Source: Pseudodesulfovibrio hydrargyri
Lineage (GTDB): Bacteria; Desulfobacterota; Desulfovibrionia; Desulfovibrionales; Desulfovibrionaceae
Direction of reading: 5' to 3'
DNA: 64,000 nt
Assembly: GCF_001874525.1 (NCBI RefSeq)
Contig: NZ_LKAQ01000004.1
Coordinates: 559,531-623,530 of the forward strand
Both the position numbers and the translations under genes were made by a program. Under the pieces are notes generated by a model. The model worked only from the letters and a program-made list of their open reading frames with translations, did not search any database and was not told the DNA's origin. Positions within the stretch are counted from its first letter, which is position 1. Every line of letters begins with the position of its first letter. Positions 34,707-41,862 of this stretch are shown piece by piece.

Positions 34707-35777
34707 ATGAATTGGGATTGGGACAAATTACAAAAGCAGCAACAGGGGCGCCCCGGCGGCAAGCCGCCGGGCTTCGACGATTTCCAGGACCAGCTCGAGA
34801 AACTGAAGAAGTTCAAGCTGCCCGGCTGGAAGCTCGTCATTCCTCTCCTCGTCCTCCTCTGGATCGCCAGCGGGTTCTACATCGTCGAGCCCGACGAGGT
34901 CGGCGTGGTCAAGCAGTTCGGCAAGTTCAACCGCATCACCACGGCGGGTCCGAACTACCACATTCCCTATCCGGTGGAAAGCGCGCTCACCCCCAAGGTG
35001 ACCCAGATCCGGCGCGTGGAATTCGGCTTCCGGTCCGTGGGCAGACCCGTCACCCAGAGCTTCCAGCAGGGGGTCAGCCGCGAGGTCAAGGAGGAATCCC
35101 TGATGCTCACCGGGGACGAGAACATCGTCTCGGTCCAGTTCATCGTCCAGTACATGATCAAGGACGCCGAGAACTATCTGTTCAACGTCAACGACCCGGA
35201 ACAGACCCTGGCCCACGCGGGCGAGGCGGCCATGCGCGAAGTCATCGGCAACGGCAAGATCGACGACGCCCTGACCACCGGCAAGCAGGAGATCCAGGTC
35301 CAGACCCGCGAACTGATGCAGCGCATCCTGGACAACTACCACAGCGGGCTGTCCGTGGTGGCCGTGCAGATGCAGAACGTGCATCCGCCGGACGAGGTCA
35401 TCGAGGCCTTCAAGGACGTGGCGAGCGCCCGCGAGGACAAGAGCCGCTACATCAACGAGGCCGAGGCCTACCAGCGCGACATCCTGCCCAAGGCGCGCGG
35501 CGAGGCGGCCCAGATCACCAACGCGGCCCAGGCCTACAAGGAGACCAAGATTCGCGGGGCCGAGGGCGACGCCGCCCGGTTCCTGGCCGTGCTCAAGGAG
35601 TACGACAAGGCCAAGGACATCACCCGCGAGCGCCTCTACCTGGAGACCATGGAGTCCATCCTTTCCAATCCCGACGCGGAGAAGCTGATCATGTCCGACG
35701 ACGCCCTGAAGCAATCCGTGCCCTACCTCCCCCTGGACAAGCAGCTCCGCCGGGCCGCTCCCAAGGAAGCGAACTAA
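34707..35777 (+). CDS. hflK: FtsH protease modulator HflK
   Basis: A 356-residue SPFH/band-7 protein. The N-terminus is a Gly/Pro/Lys-rich cytoplasmic tail, then one membrane segment (near 45-62). The band-7 domain (about 65-260) includes VEPDEVGVVKQFGKF and AQMQNVHPPDEVIEAFKDV-like features, and an Ala/Glu-rich coiled coil follows. HflK and HflC form a large cage around the FtsH protease in the inner membrane. It lies 12 bases before hflC, which carries its own GGGGGAC ribosome-binding site. Confidence 0.95.
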   Translation: MNWDWDKLQKQQQGRPGGKPPGFDDFQDQLEKLKKFKLPGWKLVIPLLVLLWIASGFYIVEPDEVGVVKQFGKFNRITTAGPNYHIPYPVESALTPKVTQIRRVEFGFRSVGRPVTQSFQQGVSREVKEESLMLTGDENIVSVQFIVQYMIKDAENYLFNVNDPEQTLAHAGEAAMREVIGNGKIDDALTTGKQEIQVQTRELMQRILDNYHSGLSVVAVQMQNVHPPDEVIEAFKDVASAREDKSRYINEAEAYQRDILPKARGEAAQITNAAQAYKETKIRGAEGDAARFLAVLKEYDKAKDITRERLYLETMESILSNPDAEKLIMSDDALKQSVPYLPLDKQLRRAAPKEAN

Positions 35778-35789
35778 GGGGGACATGAC

Positions 35790-36638
35790 ATGAAAAAAAC
35801 GACCATCATCATAAGCGTGCTCATCATCCTGGGCGCCTTTGTCCTGACCTCCGCGGCCTTCACCGTGGACCAGACCCAGCAGGCCATCGTCATCCAGCTC
35901 GGCCGCCCGGTGACCGGCCAGCTCGGACCGGGCCTGCACTTCAAGCTGCCCCTGATCCAGAACGTGGTCTTCTTCGACGCCCGCATCCTGGACTTCGACG
36001 CCAAGCCCGAGGAGATCACCACCACGGACAAGAAGTACATGAACGTGGACTCCTACACCAAGTGGCGGATCACCGACCCCCTGACCTTCTACACCAAGGT
36101 GCGCACCATCCAGGGCGCGCGCGCCCGGCTGGACGACATCGTCCGCTCGCAGCTGCGGGTGGCCCTGGGCCGCTACACCCTGATCGAGGTGGTCTCGCAC
36201 AAGCGCCAGGAGATCATGGACGCGGTCACCTCGCGCTCCAAGGAACTGCTCCTGCCCTACGGCATCGAGGTCATCGACGTGCGCATCAAGCGCACGGACC
36301 TGCCCGCCGAGAACGCCCGGTCCATCTACGGACGCATGAAGGCCGAGCGCGAACGCCAGGCCAAGCAGTACCGTTCCGAAGGCCAGGAGGCCTCGGCCAA
36401 GATCAAGGCCAATGCCGACAAGGAGCGGGCCATCATTCTGGCCGACGCGCGCAAGCAGGCCGAGATCATCCGAGGCGAGGGCGACGCCCAGGCCACGAAG
36501 GTCTACGCCGAATCTCTGGGGCAAAGTCCCGAGTTCTACGATTTCACCCGGAGCCTGGACGCCTATAAGAGCGGTTTCGAGAAGAATACCCGGTTCATAC
36601 TGACGCCAAAGAGTCCCTTCCTGAAACACCTTCAGTAG
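35790..36638 (+). CDS. hflC: FtsH protease modulator HflC
   Basis: A 282-residue SPFH protein with an N-terminal membrane segment (IIISVLIILGAFVLTSAAF) and a band-7 domain. A charged helix (SIYGRMKAERERQAKQYRSE) and the C-terminal region SPEFYDFTRSLDAYKSGF are highly typical of HflC. It partners HflK. A strong terminator follows 22 bases after the stop. Confidence 0.95.
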   Translation: MKKTTIIISVLIILGAFVLTSAAFTVDQTQQAIVIQLGRPVTGQLGPGLHFKLPLIQNVVFFDARILDFDAKPEEITTTDKKYMNVDSYTKWRITDPLTFYTKVRTIQGARARLDDIVRSQLRVALGRYTLIEVVSHKRQEIMDAVTSRSKELLLPYGIEVIDVRIKRTDLPAENARSIYGRMKAERERQAKQYRSEGQEASAKIKANADKERAIILADARKQAEIIRGEGDAQATKVYAESLGQSPEFYDFTRSLDAYKSGFEKNTRFILTPKSPFLKHLQ

Positions 36639-36660
36639 AAAAACGCCCGTACCTCGAATG

Positions 36661-36695
36661 AGGATGTGGTCACATAAGGGCCACATCCTTTTTCT
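36661..36695 (+). terminator. Terminator of hflKC
   Basis: AGGATGTGG, loop, CCACATCCT, then TTTTCTTTT. It lies 22 bases after the hflC stop. Confidence 0.88.
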
Positions 36696-36781
36696 TTTGC
36701 TAAAAAAAACCTTAAACGATATCATTGACATTATCGGGAGATTCTCCCAAAGTCGCCAGGAGATTTTCCCGGCATTGAAAA

Positions 36782-36800
36782 AACGACGGATTCCGTCGTT
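36782..36800. promoter_or_regulatory. Operator-like palindrome before the CI-like regulator
   Basis: AACGACGGA-T-TCCGTCGTT, a perfect 19-base inverted repeat around one base. It lies 117 bases before the regulator's start in an AT-rich gap that also has TATAAT at 36831-36836. A self-binding site for the regulator is a natural guess but unproven. Confidence 0.45.
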
Positions 36801-36916
36801 CGGTTCGGGGGAGTATCCCCCCTTGAAAAATATAATGGCGCACATACAGGGATTTCAATATTCCGATTATGAGGACTGGTCCCCGATATGCCGCCATCAC
36901 TCGTTAAGGAGCGACT

Positions 36917-37639
36917 ATGCCCAAGAAGAAACGGAGATGTGACGAAGCGCAGCTCAAGTGGTTCGAGGAAGCACTTGAACGCATCAAAAAGGCGACCGGA
37001 GCCCGCACCCAGGTCCAACTGGCCGAGGTGCTCGATGTCCGTCAATCGAGTATTTCGGACGCCAAGCGCAGATGCTCTATCCCCGCTGACTGGTTCTTGA
37101 AACTGTACCGCAGCCACGGCCTGGACCCGGACTGGCTGTCCGAAGGCGTGGAGCCCGTGTATATCAACGCCGACAAGGCCAAGGTCCCGGCCGACACCCT
37201 GTTGCGCGAGACCCCGGCCCCTTACGGCCGCATGAACTCGCGCGGCCGCCTCGTGCCGGTCTCCACCATGGCCGGCGCGGACAAGGACGCCGCCCAGTGG
37301 GAGCCCAAGTCCATCGAAGAGCTGTCCGTGCCCGAGTCCTTCTGCCGGCCCAAGCTGCTGGTGGTCAAGGTCGACTCCGCGAGCATGGACCCGGTCATCA
37401 CGCGCGGCGCCTTCGTCGGCATCGACCGCGACCAGAGCGAGCACCCGGACGGCGACCTGTGCGCGGTCCACTTCCCGCACCAGGGTCTGACCATCCGCCG
37501 GGTCTTCCACCAGGGAGACACCTTCCTGCTCAAGGCGGACAACGACCAGTACTCCGACCTGACCATTCCGGCCGAAGAGATGAACGACCGCACCGTGGGC
37601 CGCGTCATCTGGGTTCTGCAGAACCTCGCCCCCATGTAG
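36917..37639 (+). CDS. CI-like repressor with S24 (LexA-type) domain
   Basis: A 240-residue regulator. The N-terminal helix-turn-helix (TQVQLAEVLDVRQSSISDA, residues 32-50) is of the phage CI group. The C-terminal domain resembles S24 peptidases, with a possible Ala-Gly cut site in VSTMAGADK near residue 116 and the nucleophile Ser in DSASMDPVI near 158. The usual catalytic Lys position reads TIRR, with Arg replacing Lys, so self-cleavage may be lost. No phage genes are near. It is probably a host regulator of unknown targets. Confidence 0.85.
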   Translation: MPKKKRRCDEAQLKWFEEALERIKKATGARTQVQLAEVLDVRQSSISDAKRRCSIPADWFLKLYRSHGLDPDWLSEGVEPVYINADKAKVPADTLLRETPAPYGRMNSRGRLVPVSTMAGADKDAAQWEPKSIEELSVPESFCRPKLLVVKVDSASMDPVITRGAFVGIDRDQSEHPDGDLCAVHFPHQGLTIRRVFHQGDTFLLKADNDQYSDLTIPAEEMNDRTVGRVIWVLQNLAPM

Positions 37640-37674
37640 GGCGCACCGGGTTTCGGTCGACGCCGAAACGCACA

Positions 37675-37709
37675 AGAGGGCCGTCCGCATGCCGGACGGC
37701 CCTTTTTTT
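37675..37709 (+). terminator. Terminator of the CI-like gene
   Basis: GGGCCGTCCG, short loop CATG, CCGGACGGCCC, T7. It lies about 38 bases after the stop codon. Confidence 0.9.
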
Positions 37710-37750
37710 CACCTCGTTCGCGCCGCTATCCCGCCCCGGAGCAAGAATCC

Positions 37751-37780
37751 TTGACTTGGGCCCGCCCACGGCCCTACTCT
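37751..37780 (+). promoter_or_regulatory. Promoter of panB, probably leaderless
   Basis: TTGACT (37751-37756), 18-base spacer, TACTCT (37775-37780), seven bases, then the panB ATG. No Shine-Dalgarno is present. Confidence 0.6.
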
Positions 37781-37787
37781 CCGGGCC

Positions 37788-38675
37788 ATGACCACTACCA
37801 ACAAGACCACCCCGGAGTCCCAGGCCAAGCCCGTCACCGCGCCCGACATCCAGGCCATGAAGGGAGGCGGCAAGATCTGCTGCCTGACCGCCTACGACTA
37901 CTCGTCCGGGCTCATCGCGGACCGGGCGGGCGTGGACCTCGTCCTGGTGGGCGACTCGTTAGCCATGGTCGTGCTCGGCCGTCCGGACACCCTGTCCGTG
38001 ACCGTGGACGAGATGGTCCACCACACCAGGGCCACGGCTCAGGGCGTCAAGCGCGCCCTGCTCGTGAGCGACATGCCGTTCATGTCCTTCGCCACCGTGG
38101 ACCGCGCCCTGGATACAGCCCACCGGCTCATGAGCGAGGGCGGGGCCAGGGCGGTCAAGCTCGAGGGCGGCCGGCCCGTGGTCCCGCAGATCACCGCCCT
38201 GGCCGAGGCCGGCGTGCCGGTCATGGCCCACCTGGGGCTGACCCCGCAGCACGTGGCCAAGTTCGGCGGGTTCAAGGCCCAGGGCAAATCCGCCGAGGCC
38301 ACCCGCCAGCTCATCGAGGATGCCCAGGCCGTGGAGGAGGCGGGCGCGTTTTCCGTGGTCCTGGAGGCCATCCCGGTGGAGACCGCCCAGCTCATCACCG
38401 AGGCCGTGAATATCCCGACCATCGGCATCGGCGCGGGCAACGTGACCGACGGCCAGGTCCTGGTCTACCACGACGCCCTCGGCCTGTTCGACCGCTTCAC
38501 GCCCAAGTTCGTGCGCCGCTTCGCCGAACTGGGCGAGGCCTCGCGCCAGGCCGTGGAGCTCTACTGCGCCGAGGTGCGCAAGACCACCTTCCCGGGCGAC
38601 AAGAACACCTTCTACATGCCCGAAGCCGAGCTGGCCCAGGTCCGCAGGATCAAGGTCAAACCCAAGAAGAAGTAG
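37788..38675 (+). CDS. panB: 3-methyl-2-oxobutanoate hydroxymethyltransferase PanB
   Basis: A 295-residue enzyme that transfers a hydroxymethyl group from methylene-tetrahydrofolate to ketoisovalerate, giving ketopantoate for coenzyme A synthesis. The metal ligands are visible in LVGDSLAMV (near 55) and the EGG of KLEGG (near 126). The active-site glutamate is in VLEAIP (near 192), and IGIGAG lies near 215. Its stop directly abuts the start of the next gene, so the two are co-translated. The start probably lies at the very 5' end of its message. Confidence 0.95.
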   Translation: MTTTNKTTPESQAKPVTAPDIQAMKGGGKICCLTAYDYSSGLIADRAGVDLVLVGDSLAMVVLGRPDTLSVTVDEMVHHTRATAQGVKRALLVSDMPFMSFATVDRALDTAHRLMSEGGARAVKLEGGRPVVPQITALAEAGVPVMAHLGLTPQHVAKFGGFKAQGKSAEATRQLIEDAQAVEEAGAFSVVLEAIPVETAQLITEAVNIPTIGIGAGNVTDGQVLVYHDALGLFDRFTPKFVRRFAELGEASRQAVELYCAEVRKTTFPGDKNTFYMPEAELAQVRRIKVKPKKK

Positions 38676-39728
38676 ATGCATCTCGACCTCTCCTGGCCGG
38701 TCCTCTGGAACGGCCTGTTCTGGCCGCTCATCAGGCTGACCTTCTTCATCTCCGTGGCCCTGATGGTCGGCATCCTCATCGAGTCCCTGCGCTGGACCCG
38801 ATACGCGGCCAAGCTGGCCGATCCCCTGGCCCGGCGCGCCCGGCTCAAGGACATCTCGGCGGCCAGCTTCACCATGGCCTTCTTCTCCGGGCTGACGGCC
38901 AACACCATGCTGGCCGAGGCCCACGAAAAGGGCGAGCTGTCGGACCGGGAGCTGGTCCTGTCCAACCTGTTCAATTCCCTGCCCACCTATTTCCTGCACC
39001 TGCCGACCATCTTCTTCATCGCCAGCCCGTTCATCGGCTCGGCGGCCTACACCTACGTGGGACTGACCGCCCTGGCCTCCGTCCTGCGGACCATGGGCAT
39101 CGTCTTCGCGGGCAAATTCCTGCTCCCGCCCCTGCCGCCCGGATGCCTGCCCTGCCGTTTGGCCGAGATGGAAGGGGACAGGCCCAGGGTGCGGATCACC
39201 TGGCGACGGCTCAAGCGGCGGCCCGGCCCGGTCATCCTCATCGTCCGGCGCAGGCTCGCGGCCAACCTGGGCCGAGCCCTCAGACTGGCCTGGAAACGGT
39301 TCATAAAGAGGCTGCCCAAGATCCTCTACGTGACCTGCCCCGTCTACACCCTGTTCTTCGTGCTCAAGCAGCTCGGCCTGTTCGCCTGGATCCAGTCGGC
39401 CATGGCGGGCGGTGTGCCGCTGTTCACCTTCCTGCCGCCCGAGGCCCTGTCCATCGTGGCCTTCCACATGGCCGCCGAGTTCACCGCCGGGCTGGCCGTG
39501 GCCAGCGCGCTCATCGCCGACACCAGCCTGACCCAGGTGCAGGTCATCCTGGCGCTCATGCTCGGCAACGTGCTCTCCTCCCCGGTGCGCGCCTTTCGCC
39601 ACCAGTTCCCCTACTACGCGGGCATCTTCCGGCCGCGCATGGCCTTCAAGCTCATTCTCTACAACCAAGTCTCGCGCAGCCTGACCATCGCCCTGGTGGG
39701 CGCGGTCTACGCCCTGGCCATGAACTGA
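38676..39728 (+). CDS. Nucleoside-recognition (Gate) domain-like membrane protein
   Basis: A 350-residue membrane protein with about eight hydrophobic segments in two halves around a basic loop (near residues 165-210). FFSGLTANTMLAEAHEKGEL and FHMAAEFTAGLAVASALI are arranged like Gate-domain transporters. I infer transport of a small molecule, but the substrate is unknown. It follows panB without a gap, yet I see no link to pantothenate from sequence alone. Confidence 0.75.
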   Translation: MHLDLSWPVLWNGLFWPLIRLTFFISVALMVGILIESLRWTRYAAKLADPLARRARLKDISAASFTMAFFSGLTANTMLAEAHEKGELSDRELVLSNLFNSLPTYFLHLPTIFFIASPFIGSAAYTYVGLTALASVLRTMGIVFAGKFLLPPLPPGCLPCRLAEMEGDRPRVRITWRRLKRRPGPVILIVRRRLAANLGRALRLAWKRFIKRLPKILYVTCPVYTLFFVLKQLGLFAWIQSAMAGGVPLFTFLPPEALSIVAFHMAAEFTAGLAVASALIADTSLTQVQVILALMLGNVLSSPVRAFRHQFPYYAGIFRPRMAFKLILYNQVSRSLTIALVGAVYALAMN

Positions 39729-39742
39729 CCCCCCCCCTCGAC

Positions 39743-39790
39743 TTGTGCAACTGTGCACAAAAATATGTGCAATAGACGTCACATTGCACA
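39743..39790 (+). promoter_or_regulatory. Cluster of TGTGCA half-sites, possible activator sites
   Basis: Three forward TGTGCA sites (39744, 39752, 39766) and one reverse site, TTGCACA (39784-39790). The last two form a 25-base inverted repeat. The first pair also fits TGT-N10-ACA (39744-39759). They lie 80-130 bases before the expected start of the sigma-54-type promoter, where enhancer-binding activators usually sit. Confidence 0.55.
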
Positions 39791-39844
39791 AATGTTGAAC
39801 ATGCAACGAACTATTAACTTACTGTAATAATTGATTTCTGTTCT

Positions 39845-39862
39845 TTGGCACACCCTGTGCTT
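39845..39862 (+). promoter_or_regulatory. Sigma-54-type -24/-12 promoter
   Basis: TTGGCACACCCTGTGCTT, with GG at 39847-39848 and GC at 39859-39860, ten bases apart as required. Only the -12 half deviates (GTGC in place of TTGC). Expected transcription start is near 39872, next to the ATG at 39873. Confidence 0.6.
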
Positions 39863-39872
39863 AAAGCAAGTC

Positions 39873-40073
39873 ATGATTGATGCAGTTACCGTCACTCTCA
39901 TCATCCTGGTCGCCGTGTTGTTGCGGCGGCCCCTCCTCACCGACCCGGACGCCGACCACGGCGTCCGGGAAGACGGGGAAGATTTCGGCTTTACGGCCAG
40001 GGTCCCCGTGCCCGTCCGGACGTCATCCCCCCATCCCGTCCGGGTGAAACGGCGCAAGGACCGGGCCTTTTAG
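39873..40073 (+). CDS. Small membrane protein (66 residues)
   Basis: A short gene between the sigma-54-type promoter and a terminator. The product has one N-terminal membrane segment (IDAVTVTLIILVAVLL), then an acidic stretch (DPDADHGVREDGED) and a basic C-terminus (RVKRRKDRAF). Codon third positions are GC-rich as in real genes here. No Shine-Dalgarno is present, and the ATG lies at the expected mRNA end. I recognise no family. The alternative is that the transcript is a small RNA. Confidence 0.5.
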   Translation: MIDAVTVTLIILVAVLLRRPLLTDPDADHGVREDGEDFGFTARVPVPVRTSSPHPVRVKRRKDRAF

Positions 40074-40093
40074 CATATACCATACCTCCCTTG

Positions 40094-40145
40094 AAAAGCA
40101 GTTTCTAACCTCAAAACCCCTCCTCAAAAGCAGACCTCTAACCTC
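40094..40145 (+). repeat. Direct repeat of about 20 bases
   Basis: AAAAGCAGTTTCTAACCTC (40094-40112) and AAAAGCAGACCTCTAACCTC (40126-40145), 32 bases apart, placed just before a terminator hairpin. They could be regulator sites or a recent duplication. Confidence 0.6.
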
Positions 40146-40146
40146 T

Positions 40147-40180
40147 GAAAGGGCCGCGCAAGCGGCCCTTTCGCCTTTCC
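40147..40180 (+). terminator. Terminator after the small membrane protein gene
   Basis: GAAAGGGCCGC, tetraloop GCAA, GCGGCCCTTTC: 11 perfect pairs, followed by GCCTTT. It separates the sigma-54-type unit from the sensor kinase. Confidence 0.75.
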
Positions 40181-40201
40181 TGCCGTCCCGCAACCACCAA
40201 G

Positions 40202-40247
40202 CCGATTCGGGCATTTCCTTGTCAGAATCGGTCCGACGGCGTATGTA
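40202..40247 (+). promoter_or_regulatory. Promoter of the sensor kinase gene with an overlapping inverted repeat
   Basis: TTGTCA (40219-40224), 17-base spacer, TATGTA (40242-40247). CCGATTC (40202-40208) and GAATCGG (40225-40231) form an inverted repeat that brackets the -35, suggesting repression at this site. The leader is about 35 bases. Confidence 0.55.
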
Positions 40248-40289
40248 TATGCCAAATCGCCATCCTACAAACGGCCCGGACGTGCGCAC

Positions 40290-41690
40290 ATGAACGACCT
40301 CGACAAGGACCACGATCTCTCGAACGACAGCCTGCTCGACCTGACCGACGACGAGCGCATGGCCTTCATCGTCGAGCGCATCGAGGCCAAGTTCCTGGAC
40401 TACGACGGGTACGACTTCTCCCGACGGCAGCTCCTGGCCCTGAACATCTTCTTCGAGCTCTCCCAGGAGCTGCGCGGGCGCGAGATGTTCTACACGGTCT
40501 GCATGGCCATCCCGCAGGCCCTGTTCGGCCTGGAATCGGTCATGTACATCCTCGAGGACGAGGAGACCTTCTCCCTGGCCGCCTGCTCCACGGGCAAATG
40601 CGACAAGGACACCACCCTGCCGTGGAGCGAGTTCATGAACGAACGGCTGACCATCCGGGGCGAGTACATGCACATCCCCATCCGGGGCAACCCGGACTAC
40701 AACGACATGCTCTCCTTCGAACCGCCCCACAACGTCCTGGGCAGCTTCGTCATGCACCCCTGCTCCGGCCTGCCGGGCCATGCCCGGCTCTTCCTCGAAA
40801 AATACGTCAACCGCGTGGGCTACCAGCTCCACCACCGGATCATCCGCGCCCGCAACCGGGAGCACATCGCCTTCATCAAGTCCATGGTCCAGGACATCGG
40901 GCACAACGTCATCGTCCCCAACATGTACTACAAGCTCTATTTCAACCGGCTCAGGCGCAAGATCGAACAACTGCATCTGTCCACCTCATCCATCCTGGCC
41001 AAGGTCAACGAGGACGCGACCCCGGAACTCGTGGGAGAGGGCAACCGGCTGGCCGAGATCGCCGGGGGCATCGAGGCCCAGTACCAGGAGATATACTCCC
41101 ACTACGAGTCCACCTCCATGTTCCTGGAGACCCTGCTCAGGCGGCGGCACTTCGAGGAGGGCCGCTACGTGCTCGAAAAGCGGGACGTGAACCTGCCCAC
41201 CGCGGTGGTCGCCCCGGTCGTGGAGCGGTTCCGCCACCGGTTCGAGGAAAACGGCATCCAGCTCATCCTGATCGGCGAATGCACCGAGAACCAGGTCATC
41301 CGCCTGGTCCTGGACCGGGGCCTCATATCCCAGGTCCTGGACAACCTCCTGTCCAACGCCCTCAAGTACACCGAGCCCGCGCCCGACGGGGAGGGCGGAG
41401 AGGAGAAGTGCGTGACCTACGGCTGGAAGGTCATGGCCGACTTCTTCGGGCCGGGCAGGCCCGGCATCCGCGTGTGGGTGACCTCCTCGGGCGTCCCCCT
41501 GGACCTGGACGAGCCCATGGACGTATTCAAGCCCGGCTTCCGCGCCGACAACGTCGCCCACAAGGCGGGCACCGGCCGGGGCCTCTACTTCGTCCGCCAG
41601 GTGGTCGAGCTGCACAACGGCCGCGTCTCCTACGCTCCCACCGAAGAAGGGAACGAATTCTCCTTCGTACTACCGTTCGAGCAGGCATAA
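40290..41690 (+). CDS. Cytoplasmic sensor histidine kinase-like protein
   Basis: A 466-residue soluble protein. A GAF-like input region (about 55-185) is followed by helices with IKSMVQDIGHNVIVPNMYY near residue 200, where the histidine may be the phosphate acceptor. It ends with a HATPase domain: N-box DNLLSNALKYTEP near 351 and G-box KAGTGRGLYFVRQVVELHNG near 430. The dimerisation helix does not match the usual HisKA motif. No response regulator is adjacent. No membrane segments are seen, so it senses an internal signal. Confidence 0.85.
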   Translation: MNDLDKDHDLSNDSLLDLTDDERMAFIVERIEAKFLDYDGYDFSRRQLLALNIFFELSQELRGREMFYTVCMAIPQALFGLESVMYILEDEETFSLAACSTGKCDKDTTLPWSEFMNERLTIRGEYMHIPIRGNPDYNDMLSFEPPHNVLGSFVMHPCSGLPGHARLFLEKYVNRVGYQLHHRIIRARNREHIAFIKSMVQDIGHNVIVPNMYYKLYFNRLRRKIEQLHLSTSSILAKVNEDATPELVGEGNRLAEIAGGIEAQYQEIYSHYESTSMFLETLLRRRHFEEGRYVLEKRDVNLPTAVVAPVVERFRHRFEENGIQLILIGECTENQVIRLVLDRGLISQVLDNLLSNALKYTEPAPDGEGGEEKCVTYGWKVMADFFGPGRPGIRVWVTSSGVPLDLDEPMDVFKPGFRADNVAHKAGTGRGLYFVRQVVELHNGRVSYAPTEEGNEFSFVLPFEQA

Positions 41691-41711
41691 GACGCCGGCT
41701 TGCGATAACGG

Positions 41712-41743
41712 CCCCTCGAAAAATGCACAGCCGGCCCACTCTC
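41712..41743 (-). repeat. Family B flank without its hairpin
   Basis: On the minus strand the 31 bases from GAGAGTGGG to CGAGGG match the left flank of the element at 8872-8902 with two differences. The two-stem part is absent, and a short right-flank-like stretch (GGCCGTTATCGC) follows directly. It looks like a deletion form or an empty site. Confidence 0.65.
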
Positions 41744-41797
41744 CCAAGCCTCTGTTCGGGCCATGGGGAGAAGACATGGGATGAGGACGCGCCCGGC

Positions 41798-41826
41798 TTG
41801 ACAATCCGGCGGCTTGCCTGTCCAAT
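41798..41826 (+). promoter_or_regulatory. Promoter of the LysE-family gene
   Basis: TTGACA (41798-41803), 17-base spacer, TCCAAT (41821-41826). The -35 is perfect and the -10 weak. The leader is about 30 bases, with GGAG before the ATG. Confidence 0.5.
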
Positions 41827-41862
41827 CGCGGTTCGATTTTCCCTTTCTCAACCGGAGCGCGC

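Noticed and set aside
34728..36845. Minus-strand open frame of 705 codons opposite hflKC
   Set aside because: Repetitive Leu/Gly/Asp/His composition with no motif; hflK and hflC on the plus strand are certain.
36658..36942. Possible 94-residue gene between hflC and the CI-like gene
   Set aside because: It contains the hflKC terminator and the operator-like palindrome, runs into the regulator gene and has no ribosome-binding site.
37751..39775. Plus-strand open frame of 674 codons across panB and the membrane protein
   Set aside because: It lies in the wrong frame of two clear genes, and its translation is Pro/Arg/Gly/His-rich.
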